Assembly: GCF_901709675.1 (NCBI RefSeq)
Contig: NC_051092.1
Location: 10,870,491 to 10,934,490, forward strand
Direction of reading: 5' to 3'
Length of the DNA: 64,000 nt
From: Syngnathus acus
Taxonomy: Eukaryota; Chordata; Actinopteri; Syngnathiformes; Syngnathidae
The translations under genes were made by a program, and so were the position numbers. Below, in pieces: positions 23,575 through 35,971 of the stretch (within the stretch, counting starts at the first letter, position 1; every line of letters starts with the position of its first letter). The notes beneath the pieces were generated by a model. That model was given only the letters and a program-made list of their open reading frames with translations, was not told the DNA's origin and made no database searches.

Positions 23575-23642
23575 TAGAAATACCACATACAGAAAGTCTC
23601 ACGCTTGCTAGAAATACCACATACAGAAAGTCTCACGCTTGC
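23575..23642. repeat. Exact 34-bp tandem duplication
   Basis: TAGAAATACCACATACAGAA plus AGTCTCACGCTTGC occurs twice, at 23575-23608 and 23609-23642, with no difference. The identity implies a recent duplication. Confidence 0.97.
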
Positions 23643-23828
23643 TGTGCAATTGCCAGGTTTTTGTTCTGTCAAACAAAATGAGATCAAGATCATTTTAATT
23701 TCAAAACATTTTTCACAATTAATGTACTTATAACATGTGCAAGTAAACGAGGGAACATCATTTATTTGGAGAGGGGAAGTAAAAATAAGATGTTATGGTT
23801 GCACAATTGTGCTCACCTTCCTTTTCTT

Positions 23829-23847
23829 AAAAAAAAAAAAAAAAAAA
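23829..23847. repeat. A19 homopolymer
   Basis: An uninterrupted run of A. No retrotransposed gene is recognisable upstream of it. Confidence 0.9.
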
Positions 23848-25350
23848 CACACCCAAGCCCAGCTACAGTTTTCAAGAGCATGCTTGAAATCTTAGAGACA
23901 CGTGGGGAAATTATGTTCCGGGGAAACCAGAGTTAGACTTCTTGGCCATAATTCAAAATATTAGGTTTGGTGTAAACAACACTGCTCATCCCCAAAGGTT
24001 GTTTTGGCCTATTCGGAGAGTTTAAATATAATTGGTTAATTGTGAACCAAACCACATCCCCACTTACTGTCCAATAAATTAGGGTGTGCACACATGTGCA
24101 ACCAGGATCTCAGCTGGTTATTTTTGCTTCTCCTCAAAGCAATTTTTTTGTTCTCACTTGAACATTACATGTAATACGGTCACATTAGTTATGGGAAAAT
24201 ATTTGAAATGATTTATCTTGCTTCACTTCTTTTAATACCACAAAAACTTGCGTTTGAACAGAGCTGTGTGGAACCTATATCTACTGTACCTTTACAATCA
24301 TTTTTGTTGGACAACCCAAGAAACACAGAAAAATGTTTCCCATTCATATTCCAGTTTTCCCTTCATTTCCAACAAACGATAAATGAAAAGTAACAGGCTA
24401 TGATCATAAACATACCTCAATTTCTAAATAAGCCACACTAGCTGCTTGTACTTTCTCTTTCCTCAAAGGTGAGCTTCCTCTCTTGTTTCAATAACGCTGC
24501 AGAAAGGATTTGTGCAAGATTGCTTTCTTTGTGTAACTACTGTGTGTAACAATAAATGGAGGAAATGAGGGCAATTGACTGACTTTGTGCTAAGTTTGTA
24601 CCTATCAGGAATTACATTCTGTCAACTGAGCTTTCAAAAGGCAGGCAAGAAGAGCGCTAGTCGAATGTCGTTTGATTTGCTGCCTAAGGAAGATTTTTAT
24701 AGTTATAGTTTTTTTGCATATTTAACAAATAAGAGAGCTTCCGATCACATTTCTGGTCAAATATATACAAAAATGGACGTCGGTGAGTCATAAAGCAACA
24801 CAAAAATTAGCAAGTCGTGTTCTAAAGCGACCTGCTTCAAGCTCACTTCGGTATTGTCTGTCAATCTGAATTAGGGTGCATGTCAATCTGAACTTTGGTA
24901 ATTATTTATTTCTGTATTACCAGTCGCCATGGTATCGAGAATTCTTTCCCCCATCATTCAAGACATTGTCTGCCAGCTATAAAATTGTCAAATAGTATTT
25001 ATTTCACTAAACGGCGTCTAATTAGTCTCCTTATCATTTTCTGAATTTATACAAATTAAAAAGAACGTGACCTTGTGTCATTCCAGTATCGGTATTTTAT
25101 TGTATCCAAGTCAAAATGTTGGTATTGTACAACTTCAATGATCAATAAAGCTCTTGTTAGCGCACAGTTGTTGTCCGTGCGATACTGCACATAACATTTT
25201 GGCAACAAAGATGGAGCTTCACTTGGCACCGCTGCACTCATTCATCGCACACCAACTGTTTGTCCTGTTAGCTCCTATCCAAAACGATCTCATAAAACCT
25301 TTTATCAGCGTACTTATAAGTTTATTTTTTTTAACCTATTAAGGCAACAT
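23848..25350. other. Non-coding stretch, nothing recognised
   Basis: AT-leaning unique sequence. No splice-flanked open exon. Confidence 0.5.
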
Positions 25351-25450
25351 GCGACTGACTGGCGATCAGTTCAGGGTGTTTTGCCCGAGGTCAGGTGTGC
25401 CGGCCGGCACCCTACGTGACCCTGAATAGAATAAGCAGCGTTGAAAATAA
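25351..25450 (+). mobile_element. Degraded 3' fragment of the SINE family
   Basis: GACTGGCGATCAGTTCAGGG, GCCCGAGGTCA and GACCCTGAATAGAATAAGC follow the order of the SINE 3' body, diverged and without a head. The usual ATGGATGG tail is reduced to GTTGAAAATAAAGG. No target duplication is visible. This is an old copy. Confidence 0.65.
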
Positions 25451-27468
25451 AGGAATGCAAGTTAACACATGACAAGGGGAGGAAAAAAGATGCAACACCA
25501 TTGTGGGCTACTGGTGTAGGTTGGTGCATACTTGTGGCTGTCTCGAGTCTGCATCTTCCCTAACACAGACAAGATGCGCAGGGAGTATGCCATAATCAAT
25601 CTTAAATGGTTGCAAACAGCGTGTGTCCCTCAAGATGATCCTTCTTTGGTGAAGTGTGATCAGTAAAGACACTACTCCATCGCGGTAATTCTAATTCTCA
25701 ATGTGACCGAAGTCACTTTTGGATGTTACCAAGGGAAGAAAGCAAGTGCGGAAGTACGCAAATGTCTGCCGATGGAGTTGAATAGAATTGACTGTTTTAA
25801 TATGACAAGCATGAAGAATGTTTGAGTGGTCGCTATCAAATTTGATGCTATGTAAATTTAATTATCAGACTTATTGCAACAATTTTTTTTTCACTTTGCT
25901 AATTTTTTTAGCTTGAAAACATAGTCATATACCACCAAAACATAACATGTGGAGGCTTGTGCATGCTGTAAACTGCCTCTCAAAAGCTGCTGGGAGATCA
26001 CAGCAGTGTAAGTTGGGGCAGCTGGGGCTGACTCAACAGCTGTCTGGTTTGTCGACTATTTAGTCCTTTACTCCAGGAATCATCCTTGGTGTCCTCCAGC
26101 GCATACCTTGCATGCTTGGGGAGTAAAAACGAAAGCACGCCTTTGCTGCCTTGTCGCTGCCAAATCTTCTTTCCTGTGAAAATGGTGTTTCTTTTTCCTG
26201 AAGTTGTTGTCCTTCATATTTTCTGTCTTGTTTATGGAGGAGTCTATCTTAATCTGTCTCCCCTTGCAGTGGCATAGAAAACCTTTTGGATACCCAATTC
26301 CAGATGTTCAAGCCACTCTGAAGGGAAGAGGCGTACCATTGTGTAATTACAAATGTACACAATTAGTATCCGGTTTTAAGACTGGTTCTAATCTTAGCTG
26401 AATACCTCCCTGGGTAGTGCAAAGAAAGTGCTTCATGGTATTGGAGTTTGGGTTGGGTGCTCAACTGGATGAGGTCTTTAAAAACTTTGAGAAAAACAAA
26501 ATACATTGCTGTTACGGAACTTGACTTCTGTAGCACTCTTTTCCCCATCAGTAATGTTATTTATGTATTTTTATGGATCTGTTCAGTATATCTTTGGCGC
26601 TATGTGAATGCACGTTCATTCACATGATGCAAACCTGAATCCTACTCTGTGGCACCTAGCACACTCGCCACCATTACTGAACCTTAATGTCTTGTGAAGT
26701 GAGGTTTTGCTGCAAGATTTATTTTGTAGTGCGAACCGACCGCCCTGGGATAATCCAGAATCTCATATCACAGCTTTGTGTGCTAAGACATCAACAACTC
26801 AGTGCGCATGCACTCTTGTCGAAAATAGTTTGTTTCCCTTCATCTTCCTCCTTTTAAGTCACACTTCCGACACCAAAGACAAAATGGAAGCCACAAAGAC
26901 CTCTCTCTGTAATTTTCCATGTCTCCCTACGCACACAGCATAAGCAGATGGAGATGCAGCTCCCTGCCCCCATGTGTACGTGTGCTTCTGTGTGAATGCA
27001 TTTCCAACTGTCTGAAATTTACAAATACGACCTGGCTTTCTACATTGAGCTTTTTGGTTGAGCTGCCTTTAACTTTTGTACTGGCACATTTGAGCGAGCC
27101 TGTTTTAAACAAGCTGTAGGTTGTTTTCCCCCCATGGTGCTGTTTATTTGGTAAACAGTCATTTATAATGGGTGCGAACCAAAACAAGTCTTGCGAGACC
27201 ACACGATGATATATTTTCAAGTGAATCAAAATCTAAACTGTCCATATCATTTTTTAGAATTAATAACAAAGCCCATGTTGTGTTTCATCCGAAACCCACC
27301 AACTTATTATGTGACAGCAAGTTTTCAACCTCCCGCAGTATTTAAGACTCCACATTGTGTCTGCTCCAACAACTTTGGTCTGGAGGACCTGGAGCTGGTC
27401 ATCCCTGTTCATCTCCTCTCAAACTGGGAAGAATGAGATACAGTCCTTGTCTTTTTCTTAACGCTCGC
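25451..27468. other. Non-coding stretch, nothing firm
   Basis: No gene or full repeat recognised. The overlapping small frames at 26086-26548 and 26707-27436 show no domain. Confidence 0.5.
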
Positions 27469-27592
27469 TCACTCACTCACTCACTCACTCACTCACTCAC
27501 TCACTCACTCACTCACTCACTCACTCACTCACTCACTCACTCACTCACTCACTCACTCACTCACTCACTCACTCACTCACTCACTCACTCAC
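27469..27592. repeat. (TCAC)31 microsatellite
   Basis: About 124 bases of perfect tetranucleotide repeat. It produces an apparent Ser-Leu-Thr-His repeat frame (27355-27777) that is not a gene. Confidence 0.97.
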
Positions 27593-29584
27593 CAAATGCC
27601 CCTGTCTTGTCCCAGCTAGCGAGCGGCTGTAGAGCGAGGGAACAAGAGGCCCCACCACTGGGCCAGCTGTTCCAGACTCCCTTGCCACCCTGGGCCCCAC
27701 ATTCCCTCATTCAAGAGAGCTTTGTAGTTCTGACATCTTGGAACAGTTTAGCAGCTCAGGTTCTAATGCTGCTGTAATAGTAAGGAGAGAGGGAGAGACA
27801 GAGGGAGGGTTGGGAGTACATACGGGTGGGGAAAAAAAAGGCTTTATGTGTGCTTGCTTGTTCCACTCAATCTCTCCGCTTCCCCCTCTCTTGATCGGCT
27901 CAAAACCCCCATCTTGAATCTCTTACTGTACGCTAACAGGCCTTATGCTTCACCTACACTATCCCATAATACAGTTGTAGAAAATGATATCATCTTGCCT
28001 TTAGGGGTACACGGCTTCAAAGATAACACTTTTGATTCCTAGATTCCGAGGTAATGCCTTTTTGGCTCTGGAAATAGGACAATTATTGATAATTTATCCT
28101 ATTAGTCTACATTTGTGAAGTGTTTTCTGCAAGGGGCAGAAATTGGCTCTCACTGTGTCCCCATTTGGCAGTGTCAATGTGCCACTTGAGCACAGCCAAA
28201 TCTGTACCTTCATCTCCTAATGTCCCGATTAATTATATAATAGGCCATTGCTGATGTTTTTCTCCATGTTCACAAACTACTTGGTAAAAGCAAGCTAAAG
28301 CATTGAACAAAACCAAAATGTTCAGAAATGACAGTCTGACGTCACACAAAAGCCGAACCACGGTATTGACGTAACCCGAGACGGCTGTTGTGACCGCTGT
28401 CAATCTCCATTCAGTGAGCATCTTAAAATTTTAAAGCCTCTTCCCCAGCTCCGAATCAACTTTGTCTTTCATGCAAATTGGCCACACAGTCAGTGTCCAG
28501 GCTACGCAACACAATACGGTTAAACTGTCAACAATAAGTGAGGTAGTGTGTCAAAATGATACTTAGAATATTGCTGTTAACTTCATGAATTTATGACATT
28601 TTCCACGGCTCACTTTGTACTCTGTCTCCCTTTCATTAGTAAGTAATCTGTGCTGCATGGAACGGAACCCTCTGGTCAATGACATGCAGACCTCTTAGAT
28701 TCCACTGAGTGCAACTGTCAATGGTCTCAGTGATAGAACTTATTTTGCAGATAATGCATTTTTTTCTCTCTCATTCCACTGTCGTGCTGATACATGCCAC
28801 ACATACAAGGAATGCATTTTTGTTGGCAGTTTAGAAGTGCGTCTATATGAAGTCAGTCAACTACAAAAAGATGTTTGAGAGTGAGATGTTGTGTTTCTTG
28901 TAGTACCCACTGGTGACCTTAAGATGGAACCACTGCATACATTTTATTGACTTCTGAATTGTCATTTCAAGCGTTTTAGTCAAGCGCTAATTTAAACGTG
29001 TGCATTGGTTGATAAAGGTTGCTCCAATGATGGAAAGTGTGATGGCTAGTTTATGTTCTTCACTCATTAGAACACACTATCTGCTGCATCTACTGGTCTT
29101 TTTCAAACTGTGAAACTATAGTTTTCTAAAGTTTATGATTAAAGTCACACTTGATATAGGAAATATATATATTTTTTCTAATTGTAAGGTTCTCTCTAAA
29201 GTAACAGGGTGTGTATGCAAACATTGAATATATGAATAGTAAAAAAAAAAACCATATTTCATTTTCTATATATCTTTCACATCCTACGTGTGAGGAAGAT
29301 CTCTGGACTTTTTCCTTTTGGTTGGAAACTAAATGTGCAGTTTCTGTGTTTCATTTCTAGAAGGTCTATTTTGAAAAGTTGTCTTTGGGGGGGAGCTAGT
29401 GATGAGGTCGTAATAACAAAATAAAAATCAGCACCATGGTCCATGTACTCATGGCAAAAATTGCCACAGAAGCCTGGGTCTCTCAATAGAATAAATAAAA
29501 ATAATATGTTTGTGTTTTGGTAATGCAATAAATCCATTTGTGAAGCAATTAATTCAATGGATAATTAAAAATTCATTTTGGAGC
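27593..29584. other. Non-coding stretch; first 190 bp GC-rich and complex
   Basis: 27600-27780 may be a conserved element by composition only. No gene. A let-7-like seed at about 28536 was considered and rejected. Confidence 0.4.
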
Positions 29585-29640
29585 AGGCATCACGGTGGGG
29601 TAGTGTTTAGCATGTGTGGGCTTTGATTTTCTTTCTCCTG

Positions 29641-29693
<53 letters not shown>

Positions 29694-29835
29694 AAAACCA
29701 TCAAGTAAAATTCATTGAGATTGACCATATGTGTGAATGTGATTGTTTGTATGTGCCCTGGACTTGAGTGGTGAGCAGTCCAAGGGCCTCCCACCTCTTG
29801 GATTGGGTCTAGTTACCGGTGACCCTAAATGACAA
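29585..29835 (+). mobile_element. Degraded SINE interrupted by an AC microsatellite
   Basis: The head GGCATCACGGTGGGGTAGTG followed by TTTAGCATGTGTGGGC resembles the tRNA-like SINE head. After the AC array come GTGTGAATGTGATTGTTTGT, ATGTGCCCTGGA and GGTGACCC, matching the SINE 3' body in order. No target duplication was found. The microsatellite probably expanded inside the element. Confidence 0.6.
29643..29692. repeat. (AC)25 microsatellite
   Basis: 50 bases of perfect AC within a decayed SINE. Confidence 0.97.
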
Positions 29836-31654
29836 AAGGGAACTTTTCTATTGACACTTACAAATGATTAGAGTACAAAATCATAATCTTCCAAGTGGAA
29901 GAAGAAATTGAAAGGATGTTCTGACCTTGACTCCCCAACAGTGGCAAGCGACATTTTATTGTATTGTGAGACACCTTTTTTTTTTCTTTATAAATGACAT
30001 TGTGCTAAAAAAAAAAAAGATCAACAAATGGCATTCCTGATTTATACATAACTACTGTCTCAAGTTCTCAACGCAGATGTATTCCTCGAATGATAAATTT
30101 ACTTTCATAATATATAAAAGTTTGATTTTCTCTTTGCTCCTTGACTTCATCAACCGTTCACTTTGAAACTATTGTTGGTGAAATATTTGAAAGCCATTTG
30201 TCAACAACGGTCTCCAATAAGACGGATTATCCCCACACAAAACAGCAGGTGTGAAAGCACAAAGAGTGAGGTCATAAACACTGGGACGATTTAACTGTCC
30301 AATATAATTTATCATTTCATTTCATTTTTTTAAGCACTGACTGAGTCGGACACAAAAAACAATGCAAACATACAATATAAGTGATTTTGGTTTGCCCTTT
30401 AGTATCGCATTAATTAAGATTACATAATTGTTCTCAAGGCATACAAACCTATCCACATTTATGTCCTTCTGAGTTTGAATGGTCAGTTAAAAATGATGCA
30501 CTTGTGGTCCCAGATTGAACTTCTTCTGCATTTTAGCGGAAGTCTCTTACTGGAAGTTCCTAACATATTCGTTTCCCCATGAGAGTCCTCAGGTGGATAT
30601 AGTAATAAATCTTTGTTGCCGCGGAGCAGCTGCAACCTCTAGTTAAGATAGCTAGCTAGCTGGGAAAGACAGTCTCTGGTAATTAGATGGCTAACTACTC
30701 CCATAAATGTGCATAAAGCTCCGGTGTTATCGTTGAAAGGAGCTCGCCTGACTTCACACGATGCATGCGGACTCTCCCAAATGATGACACGATGTTCCCT
30801 ATTCCACACCCACTCAAATCCCAATCTGTATCACTAATTTGTGCACACATATGAAAAGCCAAAGAAAATGCAAGAAACACTCAAATGGAGTTTGAGGACA
30901 TGTCACGTCGTCACATTCGACCACCAAACGTGTAATGCACATGTTCAGTCATATTGTCCCTAACTTAATGAATGTCTAACTTCAAGGACAAAATTCACTG
31001 AGGCTGTTTTTTTTGTGATTTATATCAGACTAAATTATGAGGTCATGAAACAAAAACTTACTGACCATTTTTGTTGTTGTTTTTTTGGTCATGCTTAAAT
31101 CTGTATAATTGTAAAGAATAGAGTATTGTATATAGTTATTAAATGCAAAATGGCTTATGCCAAATAACTGTACATGTAGTTGTAAGTGAAATATGCACAA
31201 GTGTGAGCGTCCTGGGTAAGTGTTCACACAAGATCCGTTGACAAGTCACCAAACAGTACAATGGAAACATAGTGGCGCGATGACGACTTTGTGTACTTCC
31301 TGTTCTTGGTATTCATGTTTGCGAGGATTTCTAGGAATATGAAGCAACTGCTTGTTGTTGTTGTTGTTTTTTTTCATCCTTCTAGAACATTTATCAAGAC
31401 ATTTTATAAACTTTTTTTTTCTATGATATAGTGCAAGTTTAAATGTCAACTACATCTTCATATGTAACTTTTATGAAGGAAACAATGTATTGCTTGTGGT
31501 TGACAAAAAAAAAGTTTTCTAATCTTTTTGTCAATATTGGCGATATTTCCCGTTATTAGTAGTTATTGTTGTGCTATTTATATTATTTTTCTTTCTTTTG
31601 GGGGATCTATTTTGGATTTAGCCATAGGTGCTAATCATCAAACGAGAGGTAAAG
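29836..31654. other. Non-coding stretch, nothing firm
   Basis: Contains GTTGCCGCGGAGCAGCTGCAAC near 30615, a GTTGC/GCAAC inverted pair around a CAGCTG E-box. Also present are three TAGC units near 30651, A- and T-runs, and a GTT triplet run near 31353. No gene was recognised. Confidence 0.45.
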
Positions 31655-31745
31655 GACCTCACTCTCTGGAGCGTGTTTACCTGATTGTTGATTAGAAGCC
31701 AAAGTGTGGCAGGTTTTTACTTTTTGGACCTGGATTTGACATCAC
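31655..31745. repeat. Interspersed repeat, copy B
   Basis: TGTTTACCTGATTGTTGATT, AGAAGCCAAAGTGTGGCAGG and TTTTTACTTTTTGGACCTGG follow the order and spacing of the right half of the repeat at 3780-3980. It is diverged and shortened relative to copy A. The family name is unknown. Confidence 0.65.
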
Positions 31746-33292
31746 TGAATGAGATACAAACCCATCAATCGCATCTTGTCAGTTATGAGCCTCAATAGTA
31801 TTTATCCTCAAAATAATTTCTCGCCCCCTTAAATACAAAGTATTTTCACTCACAGGAAAAACGGACCAGCATGAAGAGCAATCAGATTCATGATAATTAT
31901 GGTCGCGCCTCTAGAAAAGATTTCAGAAAATATCGTTACACGTGAGTGCGAGATGATAACTATGCCGTGGTGTGGTACATATAGTATGTTTGTTATCTAG
32001 GTTACCATGGTTACGTATATTCAAGCTAAGAAGTGATGTATCATTGTGACCTAAGTTGTGTGGGAAACAACTTCAGATCATAGATATAAGACATTTAAAT
32101 AGATATGCTTGAATTGATATTCATCATACTTTTTCCTCTTTTGATCTTTCAAGGTTTTACATTCATACAACAAAATGAATTATGGCAAAATCTTCTATAA
32201 TGGTGTGTGGTCCTGATGTGACATTTGCCATCTTTCTTATGTGTCAGTCTGCTCCTCTGATGATTTAGCCAGAACGGAACATGGGTCTTTAGAGAGTTCC
32301 ATCAACTCAAAAGTCGATTTTGGAGCCATCTGGCATGCCAGGCGGGGACAGTGCGGATTACTTCAACACTGTCTGTGCGCTGTGGATGCCAACATTTGAC
32401 TTGTGCTCACAAGGTCATGACCTTCAAGTCAGTTCCTTCCAGGCGGCCTGTCTGACAGCAGGGTTAAGTTTATTTGATACCCGTGCATGTGCTACTTGGA
32501 AGTGCTACGTTTCTGGAGTTAGCCCGCTTGCCTTTGATGCTAGGGTTTCTGTTATGTTCCCACTCAGTCTATTGTGGACTTTAGTCCATCTGGACAGACT
32601 TCTACAAAACTAGACGATGACCACCCAACATACACACGCACACACATGAAGTTTCTCACTCCCACATCCTTTATCAGCCATCAACCAAACCTTCAATCAA
32701 AACTTATTTCCATCCCTTTTCCGAATTTGGAGGCCTCCACATTGCCGCCTTTTAAGGGATCAACATTTTTTACCCACATGCAAATTTTTTTTATTCCTGA
32801 TTCACATATTTTTATGACCTTTTAGACCTGGAATGTACAAGATGAAGTTGAATAGCTAAGTTAAGTGAACAGCAATCTTAGAGGACATTCAGGCATCACT
32901 GTATCTTTAGCAGCTGTAACAATATGATCTTCAAATATATGAGCTTTTTTTTTTTTAGGATTTTTGTGGTCACTCACAAAGTAACTCTCCCCTGAGAGCT
33001 GCCCTGGAATCTGCTGAATCTTTGAACCCTGTGGACAGCCGGCTGGTTTCACAGGCCCGAGGAATCTTTCAGTGGTCCCTGGTGCCAGGAGGAAGGCATT
33101 AGGTGCCAGGCAAGAGCCTCACTTGTCCTTGTTCAAGCTAAAGGTATATTCGACTAAGATACGAGTTCATAACTGCCTGTTGTTACATAATTTATAAGAA
33201 TGTTTGCATGGCAGGACTAGAATAATAAGTCATTTATCATATTTTTTGTTAGAGGAAGTTTTTGTCCTGTTCTAACAGGATGTGCTGTGGTA
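31746..33292. other. Non-coding stretch, nothing recognised
   Basis: Unique sequence with short homopolymers. The frames at 32320-32825 have no domain signature. Confidence 0.5.
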
Positions 33293-33755
33293 TTGTGCCT
33301 TGAAAAAATATTCATACCACTTGATTATTTTTTTTCTTCACATTTTGCCACCCTACAACCACAAACTTCATTGTTTGTTTCATCAAGATTTCAAATGATC
33401 AACCTACAAAGTAGCACATCACATCATTATGAAGTGGAACAGATATGATAGAGTACATAGCTTTTAAAATTTTAGGCAAAAGAAAATCTGAAAAATGTGG
33501 TGTTCACTTGTAGTCAGCCCCCCTGCTGCAATACTTTATGTACTACGTTTACAGCTGCAAGTCTTTGGAAATATTTCTCTACCAACTTTCACACAGATTT
33601 TTTTTTCATTCATATTTGGAAAAAAAAAGTCAAAGATTAGCCACATTTGGTGGAGAACATCTCTGAACAGCAATTTTCAAATCTTGCCACAGATGCTCAA
33701 TGGGATTTAGGTCTGGACATTGATTGGGCCATTCTCATGTGAATATTCTTTGATT
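33293..33755 (-). pseudogene. Tc1/mariner transposase remnant with 3' terminal repeat
   Basis: The left edge, TTGTGCCTTGAAAAAATATT, preceded by TA at 33291-33292, has the form of a Tc1-family terminal repeat. Read on the minus strand, 33716 down to 33687 encodes PDLNPIEHLW. This is the conserved transposase segment carrying the third acidic residue (E) of the DDE catalytic triad. The 3' untranslated part follows at about 33300-33560. The N-terminal DNA-binding region, the first two catalytic Asp residues and the other end of the element are absent, and the frame is interrupted. It is a dead 5'-truncated copy. Confidence 0.75.
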
Positions 33756-34780
33756 TGAGAGCTGTCCCTCTAAAATGGACACAAAGTTGTTTTTCTCTTC
33801 ACTGGTGTCATATGAGGTTCTAGAGTAGTCTTGAGGGTATGAAAATGTGTCCACTTTCCCAAAAGTCCCGGCCATCAGACTTCAGACATTCATTCAAGAG
33901 CTGCTGTGCGTTAGCTACTTGGTGTTATGATCACGATGCAGACATGCAAATCATGAAAACATTTATTTTCGTTCAGCAACTTTGACAGACGAGTGGTAGA
34001 TGGGCCTAACGACATGGCTATAAAATATTTCGGATTGGAGGAGGTTCTAAAATGAAAGGTGCAATGAGGATTATATTCTATTATCATTAAAGTGCGGGTT
34101 TTCACTCATAATTTATTTGGTCCCTGACTGTCATAGAAGCATCTCCCCATGTATGCTTTATATAGTATTAAGTTATTGTTTCCCATGTACTGTATTACAA
34201 TCGAGTGGTCAAATTTTCTGTGGAGTGATGGGCACCAGAGTTTGAAGGCATCACTCTCCAACACAAGCTTTGAATGTCAAGCCTGTCTGACTTGGTCAGG
34301 AGTTCAGCCATTCCGCATTCTTGACCAAAGTATAAAGCAGACCTAATCCCCTTTACCAGGTAGCTAGAGTTGGCAGTGGAGCCAGAAATTCCTACAGCAT
34401 ACCGATTTGGGGAAGTTGCTAGGGTTTGGATGGACAATTCCGACAACAATAGAGCACTCTCATTCAAAGAAAATAGGGTTTAAGTTGTGTGAGAAAGTCC
34501 TAGCACCACAGAGATAGGCACTATGTGGAATGTGACATATTTAGAGTGCTTTTGATTCACAAACATTAGCCACATTTGGAAAAAAAAGTGGGTTGGGATA
34601 ATATTGGGCATCCAGAAGTATGGTCTGGAGCTGGGAAAGAGTGGGAGACAAAGACAGAAATGAAAACAGTGAGGGGAGTAGGTTATGGAAGTTTGGGATG
34701 TTTGTTTTTGATCTCATGACAGCCAGTCTGTAGTATGAATGTCCAGCAAGGGAGGACTGTGGTAGCACTGGGCTCTCCAG
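33756..34780. other. Non-coding stretch, nothing firm
   Basis: A 90-codon minus-strand frame at 34195-34467 is not recognised as any family. No repeats with definable ends. Confidence 0.45.
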
Positions 34781-35350
34781 AAGCTTACCTGGCCATCAGA
34801 CTGAGCCACCGACCTGCCAGCCTTGCTTCCACCAGCACAATGTCAGGGATCAGGATCAACTCGACAAGAGTGATTTGAGCGACACAGAAGGCAGCGTCTA
34901 GCTCCTTTATCTGGCGTCATAATGCTGCCAAAGTCAAAGGCCTCCTCAGAGGTAGAGCAGTATTACTGACCTGTCCTGCTGCTTCTCTCAAGCCCAGTGG
35001 ATTAGCGGTGAAAAGGCCCCTAGAGAAAAACTGTGGGTGAAATACACTGGTCTGTCTTTGTCTCGTCTGTCTGCTGGGCCGGGGCGCACTGACTTTAGCC
35101 CTCTGTCAACCAGGCCCGGTGAAACCCTTCAACAAAAGCTATTCATCTGTTCTACTGTATTTGCCAAATGGCGGGAATTCCTCTTCACGACTTGTTTTGT
35201 AAGCTGCATCTGTCCGTCTGTCTCTTTGCAGTTACAAGTCTGTTAGGAGAAGAATGGTTTCTGTGCAGCTGGGGGGTTTCTGCATTTGCCGAGTAGATCT
35301 GATTAACCTTCTGTGCGCTCGTTAATGACCAATGGACCAACATGTCTTTT
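34781..35350. promoter_or_regulatory. Candidate conserved or regulatory block
   Basis: GC-balanced, complex sequence stands out from its AT-rich flanks. It includes AAATGGCGGGAATTCC (E2F-like TGGCGGGAA) near 35167 and GATTAGCGG near 35002. A consensus minus-strand donor (GGCCAG|GTAAGC) lies at about 34787. Open codons occur on both strands around 34790-34890, so a coding exon is an alternative. Alignment to other fish would decide. Confidence 0.25.
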
Positions 35351-35882
35351 GTGTGATTTGGTCATTGAGACACTTGATTAGTTTTTCTCTTGTAAAAGAG
35401 GAGCACAATGTTTGGTTCTATATATGACCTGTAAGCTTTTCTTGTCTTGAGTATTGAAACCCCATCCACTTTGGTTCTTGAGATATTGCATTGGATCTGT
35501 TCTATGCAGCGGAACCTAGGAATCAGAATCTCCCTTAAGTCATACCGTTTTCAAATAAATAAACAAAGAAGCAAATTAAGGAAACCTAATGGCTTTTGAG
35601 AACTTGCTACACTTTTCAAAGACCAAACCGAATCCAAATCTATATACACACATGTTCGAACGTTGCCTCAATTCCTCTCTGTTTCTCACTGCAAGGCTCT
35701 GAAGGAGATTTACCCTGGTTTCATTTCATTTCTGTGTCATTATGTCACTATGTTACTCTACTCTCCAAAATGTGCAACAAAGTGTGACTCTGTGATGTTT
35801 ACTACGAGGTTCCCATATTATAAAAAAATAAAAAGGCTGCCCAGGGGTCAATCGCCCATTCCCAACCAGCTCACCGTTTCAG
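35351..35882. other. Non-coding stretch before a candidate exon
   Basis: No repeat or gene recognised. It ends with CAACCAGCTCACCGTTTCAG, a plausible acceptor. Confidence 0.45.
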
Positions 35883-35971
35883 TGGCTGGAAATCCCCCTG
35901 TGCACAAAGAGGCCAGAAATGATACCACAGCACTGCAGGCAAGGGAGGGAGCTTGGGACAGTATTGATACG
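35883..35971 (+). other. Candidate 89-bp coding exon
   Basis: A 3' splice site (CAGCTCACCGTTTCAG) at 35881-35882 and a 5' splice site (ACG|GTAAGC) at 35971/35972 bracket 89 bases. One frame is fully open: two leading bases, then 29 codons beginning AGNPPVHKEARND and ending REGAWDSIDT. The composition is hydrophilic and protein-like. I do not recognise the protein. No neighbouring exon in matching phase was found with certainty. Chance is a live alternative. Confidence 0.3.

Noticed and set aside
27355-27777. 140-codon frame with Ser-Leu-Thr-His repeats
   Set aside because: It is the translation of a (TCAC)31 microsatellite.
28534-28552. let-7-like seed TGAGGTAGT
   Set aside because: Bases after the seed do not match let-7, and no hairpin partner was seen.
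30612-30640. RFX X-box-like inverted GTTGC/GCAAC
   Set aside because: The spacing between half sites is far longer than the X-box allows.
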